Assembly (NCBI GenBank): GCA_029821495.1
Contig: JALGTG010000005.1
Span: 1-33,672, forward strand
From: Candidatus Hebobacteria bacterium
GTDB lineage: Bacteria > Armatimonadota > Hebobacteria > Hebobacterales > Hebobacteraceae
Length of the DNA stretch: 33,672 bases
Direction of reading: 5' to 3'
The position numbers and the translations under genes are program-made. The notes under the pieces are model-generated. The model did not search any database. It was not told the origin of the DNA and saw only the letters and a program-made list of their open reading frames with translations. Shown here one piece after another: positions 7,896-17,414 of the stretch (position 1 is the stretch's first letter; the number at the start of each line of letters is the position of its first letter).

Positions 7896-10355
7896 ATGGA
7901 CGTCAACAAGTTTACCGATAGAGCGAAGCAGGCGCTGGCAGCGAGTCAGGAGATAACGCGCCGCTATCAGCACTCGCAGGTGGATGTGGAGCACCTGCTG
8001 TTGGCGCTCCTGGAGGCCAGCGACGGGCTGGCGACGCAGATCATCGAGCGCGCTGGCGGCGATGCGGCGGCGGTTCGCCGCGAGGTGGAGGCTGTCCTCG
8101 CCCGCGGCCCGAAGGTAGAGGTGCGAGGCGGGGGGACGGGACAGATCTACGCGACTCCCGCTCTGCTGGAGATACTGGAGCGGACCGCCTGGGATCACGC
8201 CCAGCGTATGCAGGACAGCCTGATCGCCATCGAGCACCTGCTCCTCGGGATTGTCGCACAGGGGAGTTCAGAGGCCGCACGCATCCTGACGTCGCACGGC
8301 GTCACGGCCGAGGGAATCGGCCGCGCGCTGGTGGATATCCGGGGCAGTCAGCAGGTGACGGATGAGGGGGCGGAGGGGCGCTACCAGGCGCTCGAGCGGT
8401 ACAGCCGCGACCTGACGGACTTGGCGCGCCAGGGGAAGCTCGATCCAGTGATCGGCCGCGACGGGGAGGTGCAGCGTGTCATCCAGGTTCTGAGCCGTCG
8501 CACCAAGAATAACCCCGTCCTGATCGGCGATCCGGGGGTCGGGAAGACCGCCATCGTCGAGGGCCTGGCACAGAAGATCATCTCGGGCGAGGCGCCTCGG
8601 ACTCTTAAGGACAAGCGGGTGATCGGCCTCGACCTGGGGGCGATGGTTGCCGGCTCGAAGTTCCGCGGCGAGTTTGAGGAGCGGATGAAGGCGGTGATGG
8701 ACGAGATTCGAAAGGCGGAGGGGAAGATAGTACTCTTCATTGACGAACTCCACACCGTCGTGGGCGCCGGCGCCGCGGAAGGGGCTATCGACGCCTCGAA
8801 CATGCTGAAGCCAGCGCTGGCGCGCGGGGAGCTTCAGTGCATCGGCGCTACAACGCTGGACGAGTATCGGAAGCACATCGAGAAGGATGCCGCGCTGGAG
8901 CGCAGGTTCGCGCCGGTCTTCGTGGAGGAGCCGAGCGTCGAGGATACTCTTGCGATCCTCAATGGCTTGCGCGAGCGCTACGAAGAGCACCACGAGGTGA
9001 AGTACGAGGACAAAGCGCTGGAAGCAGCCGCGCGCCTCGCGGCGCGATACATTACTGATCGCTTCCTGCCGGATAAGGCGATAGACCTGGTGGACGAGGC
9101 AGGCTCGAAGAAGCACCTGCAGGCGGAGTTGGCGCCTCCTAAGATCACGCAATTGGAGGGGGAGGTAGCGCGGCTTGAGGAGCAGCGGGAAGCGGCCGCG
9201 CTGAGGCAGGACTACGAGGCTGCGGCGAAGTTCAAGCAAGAGATCGAGGTGCTTCGCGGCCAGCTCGCGGAGGAGCATGCGAAGTGGGAGTCAGAGACGG
9301 GCGGGCGCGACTCTCAGGTCACGGAAGAGGATATTGCCGAGGTGGTCTCCGGGTGGACCGGCATTCCGGTTTCGCGGATGTTCGAGGAGGAGAGCGGGAA
9401 GCTGCTCCGGATGGAGGAGGAGCTGCACAAGCGTGTGATCGGCCAGGACGAGGCGGTGCATGTGATATCCGAGAGCGTTCGCCGCGCGCGGGCAGGGCTC
9501 AAGGATCCTAAGCGGCCCATCGGCTCCTTCATCTTCCTGGGCCCGACCGGCGTCGGGAAGACGGAGCTGGTGCGGGCGCTGGCGGAGTTCCTCTTCGACG
9601 ATGAGGAGGCGATGGTCCGGCTCGACATGTCGGAGTATATGGAGCGCTTCGCAGTTTCGCGCATGATCGGCGCTCCTCCGGGCTATGTTGGCTACGAGGA
9701 GGGCGGGCAGCTCACTGAAGCGGTACGCCGGCGTCCCTATCGCGTCATCCTGCTGGACGAGATAGAGAAAGCCCACCCCGATGTGTTCAACGTCCTGCTG
9801 CAGATTCTGGAGGACGGTCGTCTCACGGATGCATCCGGTCGAGTCGTTGACTTCAAGAACACCGTCATCATCATGACGAGCAACCTGGGGAGCCAGCACG
9901 TTCGTTCCGGCTCTCTCGGGCTGGGCGGCGGCATCGAGGACTTCAAGCGCACCCGAGAGGAGATGCTCGCTGAGCTGAGGCGGACCTTCAGGCCGGAGAT
10001 GCTCAACCGGATCGACGAGATCATCGTCTTCCGGCCGCTCACCAAGGAGCAGATTGAGCAGATTGTGGACCTGATGCTGGACAGGGTGAGCGAGCAGCTA
10101 TCAGAACGTGGGATCAAGCTTCAGTCCACACCGGCGGCTCGATCCTTGCTCGCCAAAGAGGGATTCGATCCCGAGTACGGTGCTCGGCCGCTTCGTCGCA
10201 CCGTACAGCGGCTTGTCGAGAACCCGATTGCCCGCGGTATACTTCAAGGCGAGCACCGCGAAGGCGACACGATAGAGCTGGACGTGGATGACGGGAAACT
10301 CGTCACCAGGCTGCTCGTGCCTGCTGCGGAGAGAGAGGCGGCGGACACAGACTAG
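7896..10355 (+). CDS. ClpC-type AAA+ unfoldase (Clp ATPase; ClpB-like N half)
   Basis: Double-ring AAA+ unfoldase of 819 residues. Two Clp-N repeats (about 1-145) precede AAA domain 1 (Walker A GDPGVGKT, residues 211-218) and AAA domain 2 (GPTGVGKT, residues 549-556). The middle insertion is short and carries a UVR-like helix (around 425-455, with [13 protein letters not shown]), not the long ClpB coiled coil. D2 has an extra loop with Leu-Gly-Leu at 674-676, at the place where ClpA/ClpC proteins carry their IGL/VGF contact with ClpP. I therefore favour ClpC over ClpB, although the N-terminal half and the operon context would make automatic pipelines say ClpB. The ATG at 7896 is preceded by AGGGGAG at 8 bases; a GTG at 7887 lies inside that site. 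No McsA/McsB genes are nearby. Confidence 0.9.
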   Translation: MDVNKFTDRAKQALAASQEITRRYQHSQVDVEHLLLALLEASDGLATQIIERAGGDAAAVRREVEAVLARGPKVEVRGGGTGQIYATPALLEILERTAWDHAQRMQDSLIAIEHLLLGIVAQGSSEAARILTSHGVTAEGIGRALVDIRGSQQVTDEGAEGRYQALERYSRDLTDLARQGKLDPVIGRDGEVQRVIQVLSRRTKNNPVLIGDPGVGKTAIVEGLAQKIISGEAPRTLKDKRVIGLDLGAMVAGSKFRGEFEERMKAVMDEIRKAEGKIVLFIDELHTVVGAGAAEGAIDASNMLKPALARGELQCIGATTLDEYRKHIEKDAALERRFAPVFVEEPSVEDTLAILNGLRERYEEHHEVKYEDKALEAAARLAARYITDRFLPDKAIDLVDEAGSKKHLQAELAPPKITQLEGEVARLEEQREAAALRQDYEAAAKFKQEIEVLRGQLAEEHAKWESETGGRDSQVTEEDIAEVVSGWTGIPVSRMFEEESGKLLRMEEELHKRVIGQDEAVHVISESVRRARAGLKDPKRPIGSFIFLGPTGVGKTELVRALAEFLFDDEEAMVRLDMSEYMERFAVSRMIGAPPGYVGYEEGGQLTEAVRRRPYRVILLDEIEKAHPDVFNVLLQILEDGRLTDASGRVVDFKNTVIIMTSNLGSQHVRSGSLGLGGGIEDFKRTREEMLAELRRTFRPEMLNRIDEIIVFRPLTKEQIEQIVDLMLDRVSEQLSERGIKLQSTPAARSLLAKEGFDPEYGARPLRRTVQRLVENPIARGILQGEHREGDTIELDVDDGKLVTRLLVPAAEREAADTD

Positions 10356-10356
10356 C

Positions 10357-10388
10357 GGAAGCGCGGGACCGCAAAGCGCCCTGCTTCC
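10357..10388 (+). terminator. Possible hairpin terminator after the Clp ATPase gene
   Basis: GGAAGC-GCGGG pairs with the downstream CCC-T-GCTTCC arm (one bulged base) just after the stop at 10355. There is no T-tract, so this could be a weak or Rho-assisted terminator separating the chaperone genes from the permease. Confidence 0.3.
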
Positions 10389-10492
10389 GTCACAGTTACT
10401 TCACACGCGGCGAGTAAGCTCAGTCATGGCAGGGGGTCAGCGAGGGTTGCTGGGCCCCCCGCCGTTTCCTCAGTTCGGGGCTGGAGGGCTCT

Positions 10493-11647
10493 TTGGGAAC
10501 GCTGGGCGAAGCGGTAGACGTCTTCAAGTGCTGCGTGTTCACGTGGAACGTGCTCACTATCGTGTTGCCCGCGTTTCTCCTGGCCGGGGCCCTCGTCGTG
10601 TTCGTGCCGAGTCATGCGGTCATGAAGTACCTCGGCGCGAAGGCGAACAGGCTGATCTCCTACGGTGTGGCCGCCATTTCCGGCAATGTGATCACGGTCT
10701 GCTCATGTAACGTGGTGCCGATTTTCGCTGGGATCCTACGTAGAGGGGCAGGCATAGGCCCGGCGTTCTGCTTCGTCTTCGCTGCGCCGGCCATCCATAT
10801 CGTCAACACGGTTTTCACGTACCAGGTGATAGGTGCGAAGCTGGCACTGTGGCGGCTGTTGACAGTGCCCATCGTCGCCATATTTGTTGGGATGACACTG
10901 GCACTGCTCTTCCGCAGGGAAGGGCAGGCCAGGCGGCAGGACGCAGAGGCCGGCCCCGCGGTCGCGCTGGTGCAGACACCCGGGCAGACGAAGCGGGGCG
11001 GGGTGTTCCTGAGTGCGCTCGTGGCAGTGATGATATTCGGGGCGTGGACCCCGCTGGACGATAGACTCCCCGAGGGGGTAGGGCAATTCGTTCGCCTCGG
11101 GGGGGTGGTGGTCGTTATGGCGGGGCTCACATGGCTGGCCGTGCGGTGGTTCGGGAAGGAGGAGACACTGGAATGGGGCCGCCAGACCTATCTGCTTCTG
11201 CGGATGATCCTGCCGATATTCATCCCCGCCGTGATAGCGATAGGGCTGCTGATCGGCTATGTTACCATCCCTACCGAGTGGATCTCTCCGACGGCGGCCC
11301 AGCAAGAGTCGGGAGAGATCGGGCTGAAGTTCGGCCATCCGCACGGCAACGCCTTCTTGCCTGTGCTGCTCTCATCCATCTTTGCCACGCTGATGTACTT
11401 CCCCATGCTGACAGAGGTCGTGTTCGCCAAAGGGGTGCTCCTCCAGAGGGTGGCGCTGGGTCCGGCGCTGGCGCTGTTGCTAGGGGGGCCGGGCTTGAGT
11501 CTTCCGGGACTGCTGCTGGTCGGCCGCGTAGCGGGGTGGCGGAAGATGGTCGCCTACTGGGTGGTCATGGTGCTGCTCATCACCGTGGTCGCCTATGCCT
11601 TCGGGTCGTACTACGGCCGGTACCTCTGCTCGTGCCAACTTCAGTAG
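10493..11647 (+). CDS. CSC-motif permease (ArsP_1/UPF0718-like)
   Basis: Polytopic inner-membrane protein of 384 residues with about eight to ten hydrophobic helices. It belongs to the permease family PF03773-type proteins, recognised by the intramembrane motif VCSCNVVPIFAG followed by LRRGAGIGPAFCFVFAAPAIHIVN, and by a second related half (SSIFATLMYFPMLTEVVF). A charged cytosolic loop of about 50 residues separates the halves. Relatives export organoarsenicals, and others are linked to metal or thiol stress, but the substrate cannot be read from the sequence. Extra cysteines are notable: CC near the N terminus and CSC at the very C terminus. The TTG at 10493 is taken as the start because GGAGGG lies four bases upstream; this is not certain. 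It follows the Clp ATPase gene by 137 bases. Confidence 0.82.
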   Translation: MGTLGEAVDVFKCCVFTWNVLTIVLPAFLLAGALVVFVPSHAVMKYLGAKANRLISYGVAAISGNVITVCSCNVVPIFAGILRRGAGIGPAFCFVFAAPAIHIVNTVFTYQVIGAKLALWRLLTVPIVAIFVGMTLALLFRREGQARRQDAEAGPAVALVQTPGQTKRGGVFLSALVAVMIFGAWTPLDDRLPEGVGQFVRLGGVVVVMAGLTWLAVRWFGKEETLEWGRQTYLLLRMILPIFIPAVIAIGLLIGYVTIPTEWISPTAAQQESGEIGLKFGHPHGNAFLPVLLSSIFATLMYFPMLTEVVFAKGVLLQRVALGPALALLLGGPGLSLPGLLLVGRVAGWRKMVAYWVVMVLLITVVAYAFGSYYGRYLCSCQLQ

Positions 11648-11767
11648 CCGAGCGCCTGACAGTCAGGTAGGGCCCCGCGAAGGGAATTCCGTCCTCTCCC
11701 CGAAGACAGGCCGCGGCAGTCGTGGTGAAGTATGGCCGCGGAGTCCACTGCCGGGGAGGCCAAGGAC

Positions 11768-13003
11768 ATGGCACGAGTGCTGGTGGCCGGAGGCGGGCCC
11801 GCGGGGCTGGCGGCTGCGGTGGCCGCGGCGAGGCGAGGAGCCGAAACTCTGCTCATCGAGCGTTACGGCTTCCTCGGCGGCATGGCCACCGCCGGACTCG
11901 TGAACCCATTCATGGGATGGCATGCAGGGGGGAAGCCACTCGTCGGCGGTATCTTCCAGGAGATGCTCGACTTGATGGCCGCCGCCGGCGGGTACGGGTG
12001 TGAGCGCCAGCCTACGGCCTTCGATGCCGAGGTCCTCAAGCTCGTCGCAGACCAGCTCTGCCAGCAGGCGAGGGTGGAGGTGCGGTTGCACACGCTTGTG
12101 ATTGGCGCTCATGTCGAAGACGGCAGCATCGCGTGCGTTGCCACTGAGAGCAAGTCAGGTGGGGAGGAACCGGCGGCCGACATCTACGTGGACTGCACCG
12201 GCGATGCTGACCTTGCGTTCCTCGCCGGTGTGCCATGTGATGAGGGCAGGGACGGCGACCACCTCACTCAGCCGATGACCCTGAACTTCCGTATGGCCAA
12301 CGTTGACGTCGAGCACATGGCGCCGCGGAAGGAGATCAACCGCCTCTTCGATGCTGCAAAGGCGGAGGGGCGTGTGACATGCCCGCGTGAGAACGTCCTG
12401 CTGTTCTATGCCCTTAACCCAGGGGTAGTGCACTTCAACACGACGCGTGTGACAGGTCTGCGAGCGACCAGCGCCGCGGACTTGACGGCAGCCGAGTTCG
12501 AGGGACGTCAACAGGCGCATGAGCTGGCGCGCTTCTTGGCCGCGGATGTGCCCGGCTTCGAGCACGCCTACCTACAGCAGTGTGCCGCCCAGATCGGCGT
12601 GCGGGAAAGCCGGCGGATCCGGGGCCACTATGCTCTGACGGGCGAGGATGTAGTGGATGCGAGGAAGTTCCCCGACGGCATCGCGCGCAGCAACTACCCC
12701 ATTGATATTCACAGCCCGACGGGAGCCGGAACGGTCATCCGCAGCGTCCCCGAGGGTGACCACTACGAGATCCCCTATCGCTGCCTGTTGCCGCTGGGGG
12801 TAGATAACCTGCTCGTCGCCGGACGCTGCATTTCTTCCACCCACGAAGCCCAGTCCTCGCTCCGCATCATGCCGACGTGCTTCGCGATGGGCGAGGCAGC
12901 CGGAGTCGCGGCGGTGATGGCTGCGGAGCGAGGAATCGCGCCCGCGGAGGTCCCCCCCGAGGAGCTTCGAGAAGCGCTCCGGGAGCAGGGGCAGGTTGTA
13001 TGA
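11768..13003 (+). CDS. FAD-dependent oxidoreductase (FAD_oxidored family)
   Basis: Flavoprotein of 411 residues, probably cytosolic. The N-terminal dinucleotide-binding motif VLVAGGGPAGLAAAVAAARRG ends at the acidic ERYGFLGG, and the FAD-contacting C-terminal segment reads LLVAGRCISSTHEAQSSLR with MGEAAGVAA. This pattern is typical of the PF12831-type FAD-dependent oxidoreductases common in uncultured and Planctomycetes/Armatimonadota-like genomes; their substrates are mostly unknown. I place the start at the ATG at 11768 because GGGGAGG lies 8 bases before it; an ATG at 11732 would add 12 residues with a weaker site. No signal peptide is seen. It is convergent with the M16 peptidase gene, only nine bases apart. 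Confidence 0.88.
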   Translation: MARVLVAGGGPAGLAAAVAAARRGAETLLIERYGFLGGMATAGLVNPFMGWHAGGKPLVGGIFQEMLDLMAAAGGYGCERQPTAFDAEVLKLVADQLCQQARVEVRLHTLVIGAHVEDGSIACVATESKSGGEEPAADIYVDCTGDADLAFLAGVPCDEGRDGDHLTQPMTLNFRMANVDVEHMAPRKEINRLFDAAKAEGRVTCPRENVLLFYALNPGVVHFNTTRVTGLRATSAADLTAAEFEGRQQAHELARFLAADVPGFEHAYLQQCAAQIGVRESRRIRGHYALTGEDVVDARKFPDGIARSNYPIDIHSPTGAGTVIRSVPEGDHYEIPYRCLLPLGVDNLLVAGRCISSTHEAQSSLRIMPTCFAMGEAAGVAAVMAAERGIAPAEVPPEELREALREQGQVV

Positions 13004-13012
13004 TCCAGATGC

Positions 13013-15739
13013 CTATTGCTCTCCAGTCTCCTCGAGCGGCCCCGCGATCACGGCCACATACCCAGTGGGGTGCAGGAACTCGTGGGCTGCCTCGTGAACC
13101 TGCTCGGCGGTGATGTCGCGCAGTATGGTCGGGTATTCGTAGGGGAAGTACGCGCCCAGGTCGTAGAAGGCGGACAGCATTAGGTTCTGCGCGATGCCGG
13201 AGAAAGTCTCCATCCGCCTTGCGACAGTGCCCTCGGCATAGTCCTTCCAGAGCTTCATCTCCTCGGCAGATGGTGGCTCCTTCTGGATCCTCTCCAACTC
13301 CTCTATAGCCGCGGAGAGGGCCTTGTCCACGTTCTCTGGGTTGACGCCCATTTGGAGGATCCATGGGCCTGGGCCCCAGTAGGCCCGATAGGCGCTCCAC
13401 ACGTAGTATGCCAGCCCCATGTCCTCCCGGATGCGCATGTTGAGCCGGCTCATGAAGCCGGAGCCCAGCACGTAGTTCATGAGATCCGCCGGGTAGTAGT
13501 CCGGGTCGCGCCGGCTGATGCCGGGGAATCCGAGGGCGATGTCTGCTTGCGTCTTGTTGGCGAGTGGTACCCGCACAACTCTGGTTTCGCTGGGCAGGGG
13601 GACCGCGGGGAGCTCTGGGGAGGCCGGCTTGCCGCCCTGCTTCCAGTCGGCGAAGGCCTCGTTGACTAGCCTTTCCACTGCCTCTGGGTGCATGTCTCCG
13701 ACGATTGCCAGGAGTGTGTTCTCGGGTCGGTAGTAGCGAGAGTGGAAGGCGACGAGGTCGTCGCGGGTGATCGCCGCTACGGTCTCCGCGGTCCCGAGCC
13801 GGGGGTAGTGCAGGGGGTGTCCCTCCGGGTAGAGCTGGGCGAGAAACTCCTTCTCGGCCACCCTCATCGTGTCTTCGTCCCTTCGCTCCTGCCCGGCGAT
13901 GATCTCGGATCGCACCTTCTCAATCTCATCGGGCGGGAAAGAGGGGAGCACGAGCTGCTCGGCCGCGGAGTCGAGAAGGAGTTTCAGGTCCTCTTTGAGG
14001 CAGCGCCCGGACACGGTTGCCACTTGTATGCCAGTGCCCAAGGCAAGGCCCGCCGCCGCGAACTCCAAGTCCTCTCTGATCTCCGGCCAAGTTCGCTTCT
14101 CTGTGCCGCGCGAGAGCATCTCTGCGCAGAACGCGGCTAGGCCCGCTTTGCCTGGTGGATCGAAGGTCGGCCCCGCCACGATGTTGCCGTAGATCGCGAT
14201 GAACGGCGCGGCATGGTTTTCCTGGAGGAGTACCCGCATGCCGTTGGCCAGCTTCAGCTCATGGATGGACGGCACGGGGCCCAGCCCGGGCGGCACTGGC
14301 AGGGGAGAGGGGCATCGGTCGGCGCTCAGATCGTCCCATGCGTCCCGGTGATGCCGCCAGCGGACGTCGAGGGGATAGGCGCCTCCTCCCAGGGCTCCGG
14401 CGTCCTGCTGGCCGGTCGCAACGAGCCAACCGACCGTGCGGTTCTCAGGGGTGAAGTATGTGCGGGCCATGCGCTGGATGTCCTCGGCAGTGACCATGTC
14501 TACTGTCTCGGGAAAGGCGTGAAGGTAGTCGTAGTCGTGGATAATGTGGTAGTAGCCGATCTGCTGAGCGAGCTTGGTGACGCCATCGGCGGCGTAGACG
14601 AAGTGTGCCTTTGTTTGGTTCTTCGCTTTCTGAAGCTCATGCTCCGAGACCGGCTCCTCCCTGAGGCGGTCGAGGACGGAGTCCAGGGCGTTCTCCGCCT
14701 GCTGATGCTCAACGCCTGGACGCAGCGCGACCTCAAAGGCGAAGACCGTTGGTTCGGGATTCTCGTAGTCCCACCCTCCGGCCTGCGAGGCGAGGCCTGT
14801 GTGGACCAGGGCCTTGTACAAACGGCTGGTGCGGCCGCCGCTGACCACGTTCTGGAAGACCTCCAACACGACGTGGTCCAGGTGTTGGATCGGGGGAACC
14901 TCGTAGACTGCCTGGAGGTATGAGGTCCGGCCCGGCAGTTCGAGCTTGACTCTTCTCTCCCCGGTTGGGCCTCGCCCCGGGTTGGGAGCTGGCGGGTCGG
15001 TCTCCGCTCGCGGGATCGGACCGAAGAACTCCTCGGCCTTGGCGAAGACCTCTTCGGCCTGGATGTCGCCAACCACGACGAGCGCGGCGTTGTTGGGTGC
15101 GTAGTGCCTCTCGTAGTAGGAGGCGACTTGCTCCTTGCCGAGGGCGCGCAGGTCGTCTTTCTCGCCGATCACCGTGCGGCCGTAGGGCTGGCCGGCGAAC
15201 TGCGTCGCCATAACCTTCCGTCGCAGCAGGAACGCGGGGTCGTTCTCGGCTCCCTCGAACTCGGACAGCACGACGCCCTTCTCTGCTTCGATATCCTCTG
15301 TGTCCAGGAGGCAGTTCGACATGCGGTCCGACTCAATGTCGAGGGCGAGGTCGAGGGCGTCGCGCGGCAGTGTCTCGACGTAGGCCGTGTAGTCCATCGA
15401 GGTGAAGCCGTTCAGGTACCCGCCTTGGGCGGTCACAAGCCGAGTCTGCTCGCGGCCGCTGAACCGCTCGGTTCCCTTGAATGCCATGTGCTCCATGAAG
15501 TGGCTCAGGCCGGCCTCACCGGGCCCTTCATGTCGCAGCCCCACTCGGTACCAGATGAAAGAGCAGATGAGAGGGGCCGAATGGTCTTCCTGCACCAGGA
15601 TGTCCAGACCGTTGGACAAAGTGTGCCGCTGCACATCGCCAGACGATGCACTCGCGGAGAGGGCGCACGCAAGTAGCATCGTTCCGGCAACTAGCACGGC
15701 CCACAGTATCAGTACCGCCATCTTCCTTGGCTCCTTCAT
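13013..15739 (-). CDS. Secreted tandem M16 (pitrilysin-type) zinc peptidase
   Basis: 908 residues, with an N-terminal hydrophobic export signal (about 7-30) containing LLAC, so it may be a lipoprotein at Cys25 or a cleaved secreted protein. The first M16 unit carries the inverted zinc motif HxxEH at 80-84 (HFMEH), with Glu152 and Glu159 spaced as the conserved downstream glutamates of M16 proteases. The second unit has the M16 fold pattern but its equivalent segment reads GLAAFCAEM, without HxxEH, so it is the non-catalytic half that closes the chamber, as in other M16 proteins. The ATG at 15739 has GAGG eight bases upstream; an earlier in-frame start would overlap the upstream gene. Probably last gene of the mreD-PBP2 operon and active on peptides outside the cytoplasm. 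Confidence 0.93.
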   Translation of the reverse strand: MKEPRKMAVLILWAVLVAGTMLLACALSASASSGDVQRHTLSNGLDILVQEDHSAPLICSFIWYRVGLRHEGPGEAGLSHFMEHMAFKGTERFSGREQTRLVTAQGGYLNGFTSMDYTAYVETLPRDALDLALDIESDRMSNCLLDTEDIEAEKGVVLSEFEGAENDPAFLLRRKVMATQFAGQPYGRTVIGEKDDLRALGKEQVASYYERHYAPNNAALVVVGDIQAEEVFAKAEEFFGPIPRAETDPPAPNPGRGPTGERRVKLELPGRTSYLQAVYEVPPIQHLDHVVLEVFQNVVSGGRTSRLYKALVHTGLASQAGGWDYENPEPTVFAFEVALRPGVEHQQAENALDSVLDRLREEPVSEHELQKAKNQTKAHFVYAADGVTKLAQQIGYYHIIHDYDYLHAFPETVDMVTAEDIQRMARTYFTPENRTVGWLVATGQQDAGALGGGAYPLDVRWRHHRDAWDDLSADRCPSPLPVPPGLGPVPSIHELKLANGMRVLLQENHAAPFIAIYGNIVAGPTFDPPGKAGLAAFCAEMLSRGTEKRTWPEIREDLEFAAAGLALGTGIQVATVSGRCLKEDLKLLLDSAAEQLVLPSFPPDEIEKVRSEIIAGQERRDEDTMRVAEKEFLAQLYPEGHPLHYPRLGTAETVAAITRDDLVAFHSRYYRPENTLLAIVGDMHPEAVERLVNEAFADWKQGGKPASPELPAVPLPSETRVVRVPLANKTQADIALGFPGISRRDPDYYPADLMNYVLGSGFMSRLNMRIREDMGLAYYVWSAYRAYWGPGPWILQMGVNPENVDKALSAAIEELERIQKEPPSAEEMKLWKDYAEGTVARRMETFSGIAQNLMLSAFYDLGAYFPYEYPTILRDITAEQVHEAAHEFLHPTGYVAVIAGPLEETGEQ

Positions 15740-15749
15740 TGCTGTGACC

Positions 15750-16550
15750 TCACTTGGTCTTGCCTCCCGCACGCGCGGTGAGCATGAAGACGACCAGCGG
15801 CGCGATGAGGACGGCTATCACGCCGATGAGCTTCGCGGCGCCTGGAACGAGGACGAGAATGGCGAAGGCTAGACCTGCGGCGCCGACCCCGACCCCGGTC
15901 AGGACCGCCTGGCGAGCCGGTTCCATCATGCTGAACGTGTGTCGCCAGACTTCCCACGCGGAGTAGACGCGTCCGCACTCGGGGCACGACGGCGATCTCT
16001 CGGGGCGCGGCGTGCGGCATCTCGGGCACAAGAACTCCTTCTGGCCCCCGCGCTCGAGCTGCGCTTTCAGCCGCTCCAGCCAGTAGCGCTCCTGACGCAG
16101 AGATGGCTGCAGCCGAAGCGCGCTCTCGTATTCCTCGATCGCGCGCTCGGTTTCGCCGCGCTCACGGTAGGCGTCCGCGAGCAGCGAGTGCGCAGCAGTG
16201 TTGTCCGGGTCGATGTACAGCGCTTCCTCGTACCTGGCGATCTCGGCCTGATCCAGCCTTCGCGTCAGCCTCCGGTCGGATGCTCGCGCCAACAGATGGA
16301 ATACCACTGCCCCGCCGCCCACGACAGCGAAGAGCAGTATGATGCCTGGTCCTCCGACCAGGGCCATCCTGACGCAGACGAAGACGAGTGCAAAGAGAAC
16401 TGCCGTCAGCAAGAATGCCTCTCGACCGGATACCTTGCGGGAGAAGAGTGCCGACAGGATCATGTATCCGCCAGCGAAAGCGATCGCAGCGCAGATCACC
16501 ATCTTGAAGACCAGCACGAAGGCAGAGAAGAAGTCTCCTGGCGTCGGCAC
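15750..16550 (-). CDS. Membrane protein with TPR repeats and a zinc ribbon
   Basis: 266 residues. Two to three hydrophobic helices at the N terminus (about 8-85) are followed by two tetratricopeptide units (about 98-165, with EEALYIDPDNTAAHSLLADAY and YESALRLQPSLRQERYW). A zinc ribbon of CPRC...CPEC type lies near residues 174-195, and two helices close the C terminus. The TPR and ribbon thus form one loop on a single side of the membrane, probably cytosolic because the ribbon has reduced-cysteine character. The GTG start at 16550 has a strong AGGAGG site that overlaps the stop of the preceding gene. Eleven bases separate it from the M16 peptidase start. Probably a scaffold or quality-control protein; exact role unknown. 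Confidence 0.8.
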   Translation of the reverse strand: MPTPGDFFSAFVLVFKMVICAAIAFAGGYMILSALFSRKVSGREAFLLTAVLFALVFVCVRMALVGGPGIILLFAVVGGGAVVFHLLARASDRRLTRRLDQAEIARYEEALYIDPDNTAAHSLLADAYRERGETERAIEEYESALRLQPSLRQERYWLERLKAQLERGGQKEFLCPRCRTPRPERSPSCPECGRVYSAWEVWRHTFSMMEPARQAVLTGVGVGAAGLAFAILVLVPGAAKLIGVIAVLIAPLVVFMLTARAGGKTK

Positions 16551-16561
16551 GCTCCCCCTCC

Positions 16562-17407
16562 TTAGGGCAGGCTCACGTTGTTGCCGTCAATCCGCATGAG
16601 CCGGAGGTGGAAATCGATCTCGAGGCGGCTCTGCATCTGGAATGTCCGTGGTCCCTCAGGCAGCTCAAGCGTGACCTCCGAGTTGGTTCGAACTAGTGTG
16701 TGTCCTTCATGTCGGGCCACCATGCCGCGCGCCACCAGCAAGTCGAGTTCGGACTGCTGCAAGATCTCCCCTGCCAGCCGCGTGGTCAAACCCAGTGCCT
16801 CACTTCGCTCCGCGAGCGCAAGGGGAGACCTGCTTTCACCTACGATACGTGCTACCCGTTCGTCTCCTTCGTCCCGAATCCCGACCAGCCGGGCCCACTG
16901 TCGTGCGTCAGACTCCTCCCACTCCCACTCGTCGCCTGCAGCCACTCGCCTCGCCGGCAGGACAACCGCCGAAGGCTGCGACATCAGCGCAATGAAACTC
17001 CGTTCAAGCGCTCCCGCCCGGCTCTCGCCAGTCGCCAGGGAGACGTCGAGGATATTGCCCTGGGCCGTCATGCGGACCTGCAGATGGGGCCACTCGCCGC
17101 GCCACAGGCTTGCGAACGTCCCGCCAGCGCCCCTGATTGTCACGGGCCGTGCGCTGACCCTCAACCACATGGTCCCGTCGGGGCCGTGCGCTATTACCTC
17201 TTCTGTGAGCGCCATCTCCGCCGACATGAGGACGGGCCGGCGCTCGCCGAGGCTGATCTGCTCGCCGCTCACCTCCAGCAGGAGGCGGTACTCCGCAACC
17301 TGGCCCAGCGGCCGCCAGTAGCGAAGCTCAATGCCTCTTGGGATGAGTTCGGAGACGGGCGAGAGCGCTGTCGCGAACGCGCACATGGCGGCGATTATGC
17401 TGCTCAT
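16562..17407 (-). CDS. Secreted protein of unknown function
   Basis: 281 residues with a short N-terminal hydrophobic signal (MSSIIAAMCAFATALSPV). The mature part is rich in beta-strand-like alternation: WRPLGQVAEYRLLLEVSG, GTMWLRVSARPVTI, a polar middle with GDEWEWEESD, and LELPEGPRTFQMQSRLEIDF near the C terminus. The pattern resembles lipocalin- or outer-membrane-assembly-like beta proteins, but I cannot assign a family. The frame is open for 37 more codons upstream, inside the PBP2 gene, but the ATG at 17407 begins right after the PBP2 stop and gives a plausible signal peptide. The tight spacing suggests translational coupling and a cell-envelope role. Confidence 0.72.
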   Translation of the reverse strand: MSSIIAAMCAFATALSPVSELIPRGIELRYWRPLGQVAEYRLLLEVSGEQISLGERRPVLMSAEMALTEEVIAHGPDGTMWLRVSARPVTIRGAGGTFASLWRGEWPHLQVRMTAQGNILDVSLATGESRAGALERSFIALMSQPSAVVLPARRVAAGDEWEWEESDARQWARLVGIRDEGDERVARIVGESRSPLALAERSEALGLTTRLAGEILQQSELDLLVARGMVARHEGHTLVRTNSEVTLELPEGPRTFQMQSRLEIDFHLRLMRIDGNNVSLP

Positions 17408-17414
17408 CGCGCGG

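Noticed and set aside
8268-9278. A 336-codon minus-strand frame inside the Clp ATPase gene.
   Set aside because: Antisense to conserved AAA+ motifs and without any recognisable protein feature.
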